A stretch of DNA of 64,000 nucleotides. Source: Pegoplata infirma. Lineage: Eukaryota; Arthropoda; Insecta; Diptera; Anthomyiidae. Position 1 is the first letter of the stretch; every line of letters starts with the position of its first letter. The translations under genes were made by a program, and so were the position numbers. Under the pieces are notes generated by a model. It was not told the DNA's origin. It saw only the letters and a list, made by a program, of their open reading frames with translations, and did no database searches. This document shows positions 44,336-56,121 of the stretch, piece after piece. The stretch spans positions 103,318,778 to 103,382,777 of the forward strand of contig OY992536.1 in the NCBI GenBank assembly GCA_963921195.1, written 5' to 3'.

Positions 44336-47258
44336 GTGAAAATATGAGAAATTTTCTTAAGAAAAAATGGGTCAGTATATGAGATTTTTCCATACAAAAA
44401 ATGTCTCAAAATCTGGGTCTTTTTCTGTGGGAAAAATATCCCACAATCAAAATTCTTCTTTAGGAAAAATTTAGAAAAAATTGTCTGAGAATCTGAGACT
44501 TTTTCTACAGAAAAATTGTCTCAGAATCTGAGACTTTTTCTATAGAAAAATAGTCTCAAAATCTGAGACTTTTTCTATAGAAAAATTGTCTCAGAATCTG
44601 AGACTTTGTCTATAGAAAAATTGTCTCAGAATCTGAGACTTTTTCTATAGAAAAATTGTCTCAGTATCTGAGACTTTTTCTATAGAAAAATTGTCTCAGA
44701 ATCTGAGACTTTTTCTATAGAAAAATTGTCTCAGAATCTGAGACTTTTTCTATAGAAAAATTGTCTCAGAATCTGAGACTTTTTCTATAGAAAAATTGTC
44801 TCAGAATCTGAGACTTTTTCTATAGAAAAATTGTCTCAGAATCTGAGACTTTTTCTATAGAAAAATTGTCTTAGAATCTGAGACTTTTTCTATAGAAAAA
44901 TTGTCTCAGAATCTGAGACTTTTTCTATAGAAAAATTGTCTCAGAATCTGAGACTTTTTCTATAGAAAAATTGTCTCAGAATCTGAGACTTTTTCTATAG
45001 AAAAATTGTCTCAGAATCTGAGACTTTTTCTATAGAAAAATTGTCTCAGAATCTGAGACTTTTTCTATAGAAAAATTGTCTCAGAATCTGAGACTTTTTC
45101 TATAGAAAAATTGTCTCAGAATCTGAGACTTTTTCTATAGAAAAATTGTCTCAGAATCTGAGACTTTTTCTATAGAAAAATTGTCTCAGAATCTGAGACT
45201 TTTTCTATAGAAAAATTGTCTCAGAATCTGAGACTTTTTCTATAGAAAAATTGTCTCAGAATCTGAGACTTTTTCTATAGAAAAATTGTCTCAGAATCTG
45301 AGACTTTTTCTATAGAAAAATTGTCTCAGAATCTGAGACTTTTTCTATAGAAAAATTGTCTTAGAATCTGAGACTTTTTCTATAGAAAAATTGTCTCAGA
45401 ATCTGAGACTTTTTCTATAGAAAAATTGTCTCAGAATCTGAGACTTTTTCTATAGAAAAATAGTCTCAAAATCTGAGACTTTTTCTATAGAAAAATTGTC
45501 TCAGAATCTGAGACTTTTTCTATAGAAAAATTGTCTCAGAATCTGAGACTTTTTCTATAGAAAAATTGTCTCAGAATCTGAGACTTTTTCTATAGAAAAA
45601 TTGTCTCAGAATCTGAGACTTTTTCTATAGAAAAATTGTCTCAGAATCTGAGACTTTTTCTATAGAAAAATTGTCTCAGAATCTGAGACTTTTTCTATAG
45701 AAAAATTGTCTCAGAATCTGAGACTTTTTCTATAGAAAAATTGTCTCAGAATCTGAGACTTTTTCTATAGAAAAATTGTCTTAGAATCTGAGACTTTTTC
45801 TATAGAAAAATTGTCTCAGAATCTGAGACTTTTTCTATAGAAAAATTGTCTCAGAATCTGAGACTTTTTCTATAGAAAAATTGTCTCAGAATCTGAGACT
45901 TTTTCTATAGAAAAATTGTCTCAGAATCTGAGACTTTTTCTATAGAAAAATTGTCTCAGAATCTGAGACTTTTTCTATAGAAAAATTGTCTCAGAATCTG
46001 AGACTTTTTCTATAGAAAAATTGTCTCAGAATCTGAGACTTTTTCTATAGAAAAATTGTCTCAGAATCTGAGACTTTTTCTATAGAAAAATTGTCTCAGA
46101 ATCTGAGACTTTTTCTATAGAAAAATTGTCTCAGAATCTGAGACTTTTTCTATAGAAAAATTGTCTCAGAATCTGAGACTTTTTCTATAGAAAAATTGTC
46201 TCAGAATCTGAGACTTTTTCTATAGAAAAATTGTCTCAGAATCTGAGACTTTTTCTATAGAAAAATTGTCTCAGAATCTGAGACTTTTTCTATAGAAAAA
46301 TTGTCTCAGAATCTGAGACTTTTTCTATAGAAAAATTGTCTCAGAATCTGAGACTTTTTCTATAGAAAAATTGTCTCAGAATCTGAGACTTTTTCTATAG
46401 AAAAATTGTCTCAGAATCTGAGACTTTTTCTATAGAAAAATTGTCTCAGAATCTGAGACTTTTTCTATAGAAAAATTGTCTCAGAATCTGAGACTTTTTC
46501 TATAGAAAATAGTCTCAGAATCTGAGACTTTTTCTATAGAAAATTGTCTCAGAATCTGAGACTTTTTCTATAGAAAATTGTCTCAGAATCTGAGACTTTT
46601 TCTATAGAAAATTGTCTCAGAATCTGAAACTTTTTCTATAGAAAAATTGTCTCAGAATCTGAGACTTTTTCTATAGAAAAATTGTCTCAGAATCTGAGAC
46701 TTTTTCTATAGAAAAATTGTCTCAGAATCTGAGACTTTTTCTATAGAAAAATTGTCTCAGAATCTGAGACTTTTTCTATAGAAAAATTGTCTCAGAATCT
46801 GAGACTTTTTCTATAGAAAAATTGTCTCAGAATCTGAGACTTTTTCTATAGAAAAATTGTCTCAGAATCTGAGACTTTTTCTATAGAAAAATTGTCTCAG
46901 AATCTGAGACTTTTTCTATAGAAAAATTGTCTCAGAATCTGAGACTTTTTCTATAGAAAAATTGTCTCAGAATCTGAGACTTTTTCTATAGAAAAATTGT
47001 CTCCGAATCTGAGACTTTTTCTATAGAAAAATTGTCTCAGAATCTGAGACTTTTTCTATAGAAAAATTGTCTCAGAATCTAAGACTTTTTCTATAGAAAA
47101 ATTGTCTCAGAATCTGAGACTTTTTCTATAGAAAAATTGTCTCAGAATCTGAGACTTTTTCTATAGAAAAATTGTCTCAGAATCTGAGACTTTTTCTATA
47201 GAAAAATTGTCTCAGAAGCTGAGACTTTTTCTATAGAAAAATTGTCTCAGAATCTGAA
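44336..47258. repeat. 35-bp dyad satellite, main homogeneous array (~78 copies)
   Basis: After a decayed lead-in (44336-44480), about 78 copies of a 35-bp monomer follow with very few differences. The monomer is GTCTCAGAATCTGAGAC (17-bp palindrome, one central base), TTTTTCTATAGAAAAA (16-bp perfect palindrome) and TT. Variant units (TAGTCTCAAAATC at 44549 and 45459; GTCTTAGAATC at 44869, 45359 and 45779) are spaced in multiples of 35. A run of 34-bp units with one A missing lies at 46505-46620. The array is cut at 47265 by a Tc1-like element and resumes, decayed, at 48890. Confidence 0.98.
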
Positions 47259-47265
47259 ATATATA

Positions 47266-48884
47266 CAGTGGGTAAAAAAAGTAGTCGGACACTCATAACC
47301 TCAACTTCTTTCATTAAATTTGGTGGTTAAAATTCATGAAATTCCAAAATGTGTTGGTACCATTTTAAAGATGGGTATTAACACTTTAAGAATCAGTTGT
47401 TCTTGAATCAAAATGATAGCTAAGTTTTTTGCAAATCAGCGAAAACTAAAATAGCTTGTAAAATCACCTCAAAAAAGAACTCGGACACACATTAAATGCT
47501 TCCAGATTCCGCTTAATTCTAAATAAAATTTAAATGGAAAATGACTTAATTTTATCCTGGTGTTACTAATTGTTAACCTCCATGTCAGTGAAGCCAACAT
47601 TCTTATATAATTTAAGCGGATTCAGCTGAAATCTCCTAAAATAAGAGTTTTTCTAGTAAGATGGCCGATATTTTTTAACAAGACTTTACAAAAAACGTCA
47701 AGTGCAATTCGAGCTTTGATGTACTAAATACTAAATACTAAGCCATTTGTGACGTCATATACCAATTTAGATACGCGAAATCAGTCAAAAACGAAGCAAA
47801 AATAATAAAAAATCTAGTATGCATAAAGAAAAATGCACTAAAATTGCATCAAAAACTAAAAAACCATGGGAGGAAAGGTGACTAATGGTAAGAGTAGAAC
47901 TCAAATATTGTTTAATGACCTAGTTTTTATTCAAGGGTTACGTTGCCAGACCTCTACGTGTGGTAAGTTGGTGTAACAACAAAAAAATAAAATCCAAAGC
48001 ATTCAGAACCACTGATATTTCATAATAGCCTATCTGTTTTGTTACTTATAAAGGTAAGTTCGCAGGTTTTCGGCCTAATGAATGATCTGACATGCGAAGA
48101 AAGGATTATCATGTGCATAAAACCTAAATTCTGTATGCAGTGTTAGCAAGGGAATTAATTATATATTAGAATCCCTTCACAGTAACATTTATACCTTTCA
48201 GATGGCAACTCTTCAATTACAAATGTATCCAGGAATAATAAATGACATCTTACCTATTTATTGGACCATTTTACTTCGAATATTTCACGGTTTATTGCGC
48301 ATTTTTTACGCGTTTTTCTTTTTGCATCCTATATTTTGTATTATTTTCGCTTTGTTTTTGACTGATTTCGCGTATCTAAATTGGTATATGATGATACAAA
48401 TGGCTTAGCTTGGTGTAGTATTTAGTACATCAAAGCTCGAATTGCACTTGACGTTTTTTTAAAAAATCTTGTCAAAAATTATCGGCCATCTTACTAGAAA
48501 AACGCTTATTTTAGGAGATTTCAGCTGAATTCGCTTAAATTATATAAAATTTTTGGCTTAACTGACATGGAGTTTAACAATTAGTAACCCCAGAATAGAA
48601 TTAAGTCATTTACCATTTTAATTTTATTTAGAATTAAGCGCAATCTGGAAGTATTTAATGAGTGTCCGAGTTCTTTTTTGAGGTGATTTTCCAAGTTATT
48701 TTAGTTTTCGCTGATTTGCAAAAAACTTAGCTATCATTTTGATTCAAGAACAACTGATTCTAAAAGTGTGAAAAACCATCTTTAAAATGGTAACAACATA
48801 TTTTGGAATTTCATGAATTTTAACCACAAAATTTAATGAAAGAAATTGAGGTTATGAGTGTCCGACTACTTTTTTTACCCACTG
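47266..48884. mobile_element. Tc1/mariner-like snapback element, TA duplication
   Basis: It starts CAGTGGGTAAAAAAAGTAG and ends with its inverse CTACTTTTTTTACCCACTG, with TA on both sides. Arms of about 560 bp (47266-47828 and 48322-48884) are complementary with scattered mismatches. The central 490 bp is unique and carries no DDE transposase. CAGTGGG-type ends plus a TA duplication fit Tc1/mariner; the long arms make it a derived, non-autonomous form. Confidence 0.88.
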
Positions 48885-48889
48885 TATAT

Positions 48890-49345
48890 AGGAAAATAAG
48901 ATTCTTTAAAATTTCAGAATCTAAGACTTTTTCCATAGAGAAAATGAATTTGAGACTTTTTCTATAGAAAAAATGTCTCAGAACCTAAGAATTTTTCTAT
49001 AGAAAAACTGTCTCAGAACCTGAGACTATTTCTTTAAAAAAAATGTCTTGGAATCTGAGACTTTTTCTATAGAAAAAATGTCTCAGAATCTGACACTTTT
49101 TCAATAGAACAAATATCTCAGAATCTGAGACTTTTTCTATAGAAAAAATGTCTCAGAATCTGAGACTTTTTCTATAAAAAAGATGTCTCAGAATCTAGGA
49201 CTTTTTCTACAGAAAAATGTCTCAGAATCTAAGACTTTTTCAATAGAAAAATCCTATACAAAAAGTCTCAGATCCTGAGACAGTTTTCCTGTAGAAAAAG
49301 TCTCAGATTCTGTAACATTCTCCTATAGAAAAAGTCTCAGATTTT
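48890..49345. repeat. 35-bp dyad satellite beyond the Tc1-like insertion
   Basis: About 13 diverged units. It is much less homogeneous than the array to the left of the Tc1-like element, so the inserted element now separates a homogenised block from a decaying edge. Confidence 0.9.
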
Positions 49346-49557
49346 GAGGAGAATAATTCGTTGTATGGGATCTTAATCATACGAATTAATACAACTTTAA
49401 TATGTAACATTTATTAAATATTTTTAGTATTAAGACGTTTAAATTACTATATTTTTTTAAAAACAATAAAAAAAAACAAAAAAAATGAAAAAAACGTATT
49501 TTTTTAGTTGGGATTCTTTGTAATTTTGTATAATATTGAAAATTTATTAAACACAGG
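49346..49557. other. AT-rich spacer
   Basis: No gene is seen. A-runs and T-runs surround position 49470. Confidence 0.3.
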
Positions 49558-49751
49558 TACGGTTGGGACAACCGGCAATACGGTCGCCATAACCGGCAAA
49601 TGCCGTTATTTGAGGTTGCTGCAACCGGCATTTGTCGGTTGCCACAACTGTAAATTGTCGGTTGCTACAACCGTATACTTACCGGTTGCCGCAACCTCAA
49701 TCTGAGGTTGGAACCTTTTACGGTTGAGACAACCGTATTTTGCTGTGAGTG

Positions 49752-50173
49752 TGCGTAAATCGAAAGAATAACATATTTTACATAAAACAAAGTGCCGATT
49801 TTTGGGCCTTCGTGTTTTTCCCTTTCGTGATTTTCTTAAAAATAAATTTGTAATTTTATCAAAAATGTATGTAATTTTGAAGTGTCATATCTTTGAAAGT
49901 ATTTATTTGATTTTTACAATTTAAAAGCAATTGACTGACTCTAACAATTGTTCTTTTGTATATGAATGCACTCAAATTTTTATTTTTTTTAATGCATTTT
50001 TGATGCAAATGCAAATTTTTGAACGCATGTTTTAAAACTTTATCCCCATTAAATTTTTTGAAACCTGTATAAATCGAAAACAAAGCATTTTTAATAAATT
50101 TAGTACAGATTTTTTTGAGACAGGTTTTTTTTAATTTTTGTGATTATTTTAGAAAATACTTATATGGTTTTGA
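49752..50173. repeat. Direct partial copy of the 43.5-43.7 kb sequence
   Basis: Ordered matches to 43540-43700 include TTGAAG-GCCATATCTT-like text, ATTTATTTGATTTTTAC, GACTCTAACAAT-GTTCTTTT, and AATGCACTCAAA. No coding sequence. Confidence 0.5.
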
Positions 50174-50540
50174 CTAGAGTTTGAAAATAATCGATATATT
50201 TCATTACGATTAAAAAAATTGCCGTTAATCGCGATTATCTATTAATCGGAATGAAAGAAGAAACATTTTCCGTTCCAAATAATCAGTTCCTGCAATCGAT
50301 TCTACTTTAACATTCAAGAATCAATGATTTTTGTTTGAAATTGTGCCGAACGCAATCGTTTTTAGAGCAAATAGCTTTTTTGAAAAATAATTTTACGTAG
50401 AAAATTTTTAAGTGATTACCGTAGCCTATATTCAGAAATCTATTGCAAAAGAAATCAGTTGCAAAAAAATTTGAAACTGATTAAAATTTGTTATAAAAAA
50501 CAGTATATTTCATTGAAAATGATTAATAATTAAAACTAAA
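50174..50540 (-). mobile_element. Partial relative of the TAGAGTTTG hAT element
   Basis: TAGAGTTTGAAAATAATCGA at the left matches the reverse complement of the 38158 end of the 37017-38158 element, followed by the same GCCGTTAATCGCGATTA block. It then continues in CAAGAATCAATGATTTTTGT text. No opposite end is found, so it is truncated near 50540. Confidence 0.6.
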
Positions 50541-51000
50541 ATAAGGTGCACTTATTTTTATGTTAAAAATGTTATTCTTTCGATTAATGCAGGTTTCAGA
50601 AAAATCAAAGGGGGGAAAAATGCATCTAAAAATTGCATTACTTTTTTAAAAAAATATTTTTTTTGACTACATTGGTATAAAAAATGACGATTGTTAGAGT
50701 CGAATGCTTTTTGAATGGTAGAATTTGGATCAATACTTTCGAAGACATGATTCTTCAAAGTATCATACTTTTTTGATATTTTTAATTTTTGAAGGCAATG
50801 AAATTCGCGAAAAAATCGCGATTTTTTTTAAATTTAAGAAACTGAAAATGGATATGTTTTGTTGGCTCCATAGTACAAATGAGTACAAAAAATTTCACAA
50901 ATTTGAAGACCCTCTGTCAGATTTTATAAAATTTCTGGTGGATTTCGTGATATATTATTCTTCAATGAAGTCTCCATCCTAAAAAATTAAACTAAAATAG
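50541..51000. repeat. Right arm of the large inverted repeat
   Basis: This is complementary to 43380-43660. The plus-strand frame across it (50725-50982) is only the mirror of arm sequence. Confidence 0.55.
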
Positions 51001-51007
51001 TATAGAG

Positions 51008-51955
51008 CAGCGGTAACCAACCTTTTTGGCTCGCGTACCCCTAATTTTAAATTTTATCAGACGCGTACCCCCTAACGAGTTTTTTGTTTTCGTTAAGAAA
51101 CTTCATATATAAATATAAAAGTTAATTTTTTGAAATTTTTGATCTGCGGGTATTATAATTTTCTTTAAGGATTTAGGGGAGATCAAAACAATGGTGGATT
51201 TTTTTTTTGAAAAAGGTTCGCTCCTTGGGGTTGTTCAATGCATCTGAAAACGAGGATTTTGTGCTGATTTTTCTGCAGAGCAACAACGGGTTAAAATATT
51301 GCAAATCTGATTTCACCAGTCGATTGTACACCTAAAATTAAAACAGCGGACGTTCTTTAATCTCTTAAAAGAAGTTCCAAAAACCCATCACAAATATATA
51401 ATGTTTTTAATTTTTTTTTAAATGTTTTTTTTTAATACGACGGCAGACCAATAATGCCGTGACTTTTCTTATGAAACACCTTCGTATGTATATACAATGA
51501 AAGGCCATTTTGAGCTTAACAAAATGGTACCAAATTTCCGCTCAATTACAATCCGTCTCAAAAATGTCCAAAAATACGTTTTTTTGGGAACTTTGACATA
51601 AATTTTCTCAATAACTTTTAAGTTAAAAAAAAATCCTTGTCCCCCCTACACTAAAGAAAAATTTAATAATTTTTCTAATTTTTGTTTCTAATGAAAAATT
51701 ACTACTGGTTTATCAAAGTTTTTGTAAAATAAGCATTTAAACTGAGCTTTTAGTAAAAAGTTTTAACAATTAACAAAATTTATGTAGTTAATTTTGCTAA
51801 AAAAGTTAGTTTTTGTGGTTAATTTGACAATTTTTTTTTTTGAAAATTTGCTCGTTGCCCCCCTGAAACCTTCAAATTGCCCCCCAGTGGGGCGAGAATC
51901 AAAGGTTGGGAACCATTGCCCTAGTGGTACGCGTACCATAGGTTGGTAACCGCTT
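51008..51955. mobile_element. hAT MITE, copy 1, 8-bp duplication GTATAGAG
   Basis: The left end CAGCGGTAACCAACCTTTTT and right end AGGTTGGTAACCGCTT are inverse over about 15 bp. GTATAGAG lies at 51000-51007 and 51956-51963. The duplication fits the nTnTAGAn preference known for hAT. Landmarks are GCTCGCGTACCCCTA and GGTACGCGTACCATAGG. It is the same element as 60386-61287. A 38-bp block at 51888-51925 is shared with 31820-31857. Confidence 0.92.
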
Positions 51956-51963
51956 GTATAGAG

Positions 51964-52297
51964 GATCCTTAACAATGCATATATTTTCCTTTTTTATTTA
52001 AAGAAATGTCGTTTTTTAAAAAATAGCCTTCCAAAGGTTAGGGCTTTGACCTTTAAAAAGAAAATAATGCAGGTCATTTTAAAGGCTGTCTTATTACCTA
52101 TTATTTAAAATCTGAATGAGATCTGTACCTTCATTACTTTTTGAGATAACGTCATTTATGTCAGAACACTTTTATCTGATGTATACGATTTTCCCAATTT
52201 TCAAGATCCCATTTCTCGAAAAAAAAAACAAACAGAAATCAAAAATTTTAGCACTGTTATTTTTCTTTGTAAAGGCCAAACTATATTGGGTCAGTCT
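51964..52297. other. Spacer without recognised features
   Basis: No gene or repeat was recognised apart from A/T runs. A short frame near 52116-52358 reads into the following inverted repeat. Confidence 0.3.
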
Positions 52298-52900
52298 TAC
52301 AAGGGAAGTCTCCCTAGTGTCACCCGCGGATCTTTATGGAATTGGTTTTATTTTGTAGATCAGAAAAAATAAAGGGACACGTATTTTTTTTTAGCGGCCC
52401 AAATTCATATTTAGGGGGTAAAAAGTAGGGGGGAAGACAAGGCCATTTTTCAGTTTTTTTCGTTTATCTCCTATATTATGCAAAGGAACCTAGTCATGTT
52501 ACATACCAAATGAAAGGTCTTTGGAAAACCTATCTACGTGTGCTAAGAACGTGTCTAAACATGTACAACTTTTCGTCATATTGAGTAAAATACCAAAATT
52601 TTTGGACGTTTTTGTTAATAAGACAAAAAATATTAACTTCTTTGGCCCGTAGTTAGCACCACAAGATAGGTATTTTTAATACCTTTAATTTGATACCACA
52701 CATGCCTATATTAATTTTGTTTAAATAGGCGTAAATCGTAAAAAACTGAAAAAGGTCAATTTCCCCCCATACAAATCGACCCCCCCTAAAAATGAGTTTG
52801 GGCCGCTAAAAAAAAATAGTGTCGAATTAATTTTCGTTCTTAACAACATATCCAAATTTCATGAAGATCGGAGGGTGACACCAGGGAGACTTCCCTTGTT
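52298..52900. repeat. Snapback repeat with AAGGGAAGTCTCCCT arms
   Basis: Left arm landmarks ACAAGGGAAGTCTCCCTAG, TAGCGGCCCAAA and TTTAGGGGG are mirrored at 52790-52900 by GGGCCGCTAAAA and CCAGGGAGACTTCCCTTGTT. The arms are about 150 bp with a 300-bp centre. Confidence 0.7.
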
Positions 52901-53079
52901 AGTGAAATCAATCAAAAATAGCTAAAAATTTTCGTGACCCCCTCCGATTTTGATGAAATTTGGTTTAGTTGTTAGTGATAAACTAATGCACACTTATTTT
53001 CAGCCCTCTAAGTAAACAGTGGGCGAAAGCACGGAGCACAGTGAGACAACCCCGGCATTAAATACAAGGAGTCATTGTA

Positions 53080-53480
53080 GAGCTCTGAAATTTTGCACAG
53101 GTTATTTTTGAGACAATTCCAGTTTTTTGAAAAAAAAAATATGAAAATACGCCCACTTTTACGCCCACCTCCCATACAATCGAAATTTGTAAAATGCCGT
53201 ATTGTCCGTAATACTTTAGGTATAACTTTCAATTTTGGTATACTTGAATGTTATATTGTTACAAACATTATCGGAAAAAATTTTGAACTTTGGCCCACTT
53301 TTACCCCCACCACCCATACAACCACAACATAAAAAGTGCCATATTTTCTAAAATATTTTAGGTACAACCTTCAAATTTGATATTACTGTAATTTATATCA
53401 TTTAAAATGTTTCATGCAAAAATAACAATAACACGCCCACTATTACGCCCACCTCCCATGGAAATGCAATAAAAAAGAAC
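53080..53480. repeat. Three tandem ~150-bp units with CGCCCACCTCCCAT
   Basis: ACGCCCACCTCCCAT at about 53161, ACCCCCACCACCCAT at about 53303 and ACGCCCACCTCCCAT at about 53444 head three diverged units. Each continues with a GCCGTATTG/GCCATATTTT block, ATACTTTAGGTA-type text and ATATTGT. Confidence 0.6.
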
Positions 53481-54437
53481 AATTTTTTTTTTCACTCTAT
53501 CAATAATTTTTTAATATCATCATGGTATTCTAATTTTTTCAATATGTTAGAGAAATGCTAATCTCTTACCAAAAGAGATCATTACAAGAACACTCCTTAT
53601 TACTTAACCCAATAAATAATGCAACAACTTAATTCAATATATAACAATTAAACTAACCACATTTGAAAGTGATCATAACACAACTTAGATAAGAACAACA
53701 GCTTGCACTATCAATTTAAATTAAAAATTATGCAACTATCTAACCCAAAGTCAATGCCCTTCAAAAAAATTATCAATCAAATGAATAATGTAAATAAAAT
53801 AATAATAAACAATAAGCGAATATGTGTAAACAATTAGAAAAAATAACATGCTATTGCATGCTAACATACGTATAGCGACAGAATGTGTGCGTTGCATATT
53901 TTTTGTATTTTTTGGTATTTTTCTGTATGTTTAAAGTACTTTTGCAAACTTTTGCTATATGTCCTTTACTTTAAATGAAAGCTGAGACTTCAATCTTTCA
54001 TTTGATATAAGTCTGCACCTAGGGCGAGGGGCTGCTCTATATTTCCTAGTCCATTGAAAATGCAAAATGTTCAATTTTTACACCACAATTCTGTTGTTAA
54101 GAATTTTTTTTTGTGTTTTTTTTTTTAAATTTATTTTTTTATCTACTCATTCTACAACAACTAAATTAATTAAAAAAATACTTTAAAGTTATATTTATTA
54201 TGTATTTTTTTATTAATAAGCTTTTGAATGTTACATATTGAACTAACATATTTCAAGCGCTTTGGCATACCTCAACTTTGACTTGCTCTAGACCAAAAAG
54301 TAATGAAGTTATGAGGCTGAAATTTCAGGGAATTGTTACTCATATATCTGTTAATATACTGTGAAAATTTCATCCAAATTGGACGACACGCCAAAACCCA
54401 TTTTTTGCCGCGGTTACTATAGGGCTGTCTCACTGTG
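53481..54437. other. Long AT-rich non-coding stretch
   Basis: No gene is seen. The sequence looks unique, with many AACAACTTAA words. GTGAGACA (53040) and TGTCTCAC (54426) are a small inverted pair linking the flanks. Confidence 0.35.
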
Positions 54438-56121
54438 CGGAGGGTCAAAATTTCCCCCAAAATCTCCCAGTCGCGACACTTTGCACCGTAAAAACTTAAT
54501 ATCGTTGGTTCTATTATAGCTAGAAAGCCCATTTTTGGTTTGTTTTGAAGCTCATAATATGCTCTACAAGACCTACCATAACCAAAAAATTTTCGAAAAA
54601 AAATATGGGTTACCTCCCTTATTTTAAGGTCGAGATATACGGAGGAGAAAATGGGGAGAATGGTATCCCCCGATTTTTTTTTTACTTGACAATCTTATAG
54701 AGAAAGTCCTAAAGAATATACTCTAAAATTTTTAAGTTGGGACAGCAATGGGATCGCTCAAAATCAAAATTTTTGACAATTTTCCCCAAAATTTCCAAAT
54801 CGCAACACTCTTTAACCTTAAAAATTTAATATCATAAGTGCTTTTGTAGCTACAGAGCCAATTTTTTTTGTTTTAAAGCTTATAATACGCTCTACAAGAC
54901 ATACCAAAACCAAAAAATTTTCCAAAAAAAGGATTTGGTGCCCCCCTTATTTGAAGGTCGTGGCAAAGGGTGGAGGAAATGGGGGGAAAGTATCCCCCGA
55001 TTTTTTTTTTACTTGGGATTTTCAAAGTACAAGTCCTAATGAACATAGTCTACAATTTTTATGTTGGGACAACAATGGGATCGACCAAAATCAAAATTTT
55101 TCAAAATTTTCCCCCAAAATCATCAAATCGCGACATTCTTGCGCCTCCCATTGGAGTCCCAAGATAAAAATTTCAGGATATGCTCTCTAGAACTTACTCT
55201 TTAAAAAAAAAACCAAGGTAAAAAAAAAAAATTGGGGGATACTATCCCCCGATTTCCCCCACCCCTTGCCACGATCTTATAATACAAGAGGCACCCCTAA
55301 TTTTTTTTATATTTTTTTTGTAATAGTAATATTGTAGGGCATATTAAGAGCTTCAAAACAAACCAAAAATGGACTCTGTAGCTACAATACAGTCCACGAT
55401 ATTAAATTTGTAATAGGCAAGAGTGTCGCGATTTGGAGATTTTGGGGGAAATTGTGAAAAATTTTGATTTTGGTCGATCTGATTGTTGTCCCAACATAAA
55501 AATTTTAGGATATGTTCATTAGGACTTGCACTTTGAGAATACCAAGTAAAAAAAAAATCGGGGGATACTTTTCCCCCATTTCCTCCACCCTTTGCCACGA
55601 CCTTTAAATAAGGGGAGCACCCTTCCTTTTTTTCTAAAATTTTTTGGTTAAGGTAGGTATTGTAGAGCGTACTATAAGCTTTAAAACAAACAAAACTGGA
55701 TTCTGTAGCTACAATAGCACATATGATATTAAATTTTTAAAGTTCAAGAGTGTTGCGATTTGGAGATTTTAGGGGAAATTGTGAAAAATTTTGATTTTGA
55801 GTGATCCCATTGTTGTCCCAACTTAAAAATTTTAGAATATATTCTTTAGGACTTTCTCTATAAGATTATCAAGTAAAAAAAAAATCGGGGGATACCATCC
55901 TCCCCATTTTCTCCTCCCTTTATCACGACCTTAAAATAAGGGAGGTAACCCTTATTTTTTTCCGAAAATTTTTTGGTTATGGTAGGTCTTATAGAGCATA
56001 TTATGAGCTTCAAAACAAACCAAAAATGGGCTTTCTAGCTATAATAGAACCAACGATATTAAGTTTTTACGGTGTAAAGTGTCGCGACTGGGAGATTTTG
56101 GGGGAAAATTTGACCCTCCGT
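54438..56121. repeat. Snapback element with internally duplicated arms
   Basis: GGAGGGTCAAAATTTCCCCC at the left mirrors GGGGGAAAATTTGACCCTCC at the right. Each arm holds two diverged ~310-bp units with GCGACACT, AATATC, GCTCATAATATGCTCTACAAG and GAAATGGGGGGAAAGTATCCCCC-like blocks, giving four related units, two in each orientation. The centre is near 55250. Confidence 0.75.

Larger units (their letters stand above)
43715..49751. mobile_element. Candidate 6-kb element with GGTTGNNNCAACC subterminal palindromes
   Basis: The left end CACTCACA and right end TGTGAGTG are inverse, with TG on both sides. Just inside each end, 13-bp palindromes of the form GGTTGNNNCAACC recur every 20-45 bp: about nine at 43740-43985 and about seven at 49558-49735. 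Between them lie the main 35-bp satellite and a Tc1-like element. No transposase is seen. The pairing of the ends is likely; the duplication is too short to be proof. Confidence 0.5.

Noticed and set aside
44480..47258. CRISPR-like regular array
   Set aside because: Repeats abut with no unique spacers, the monomer is wholly palindromic, and the context is a eukaryotic intron. It is a satellite.
48202..48408. 68-codon hydrophobic frame in the Tc1-like element
   Set aside because: It runs from the unique centre into an inverted arm, is not conserved on the opposite arm, and has no transposase motif.
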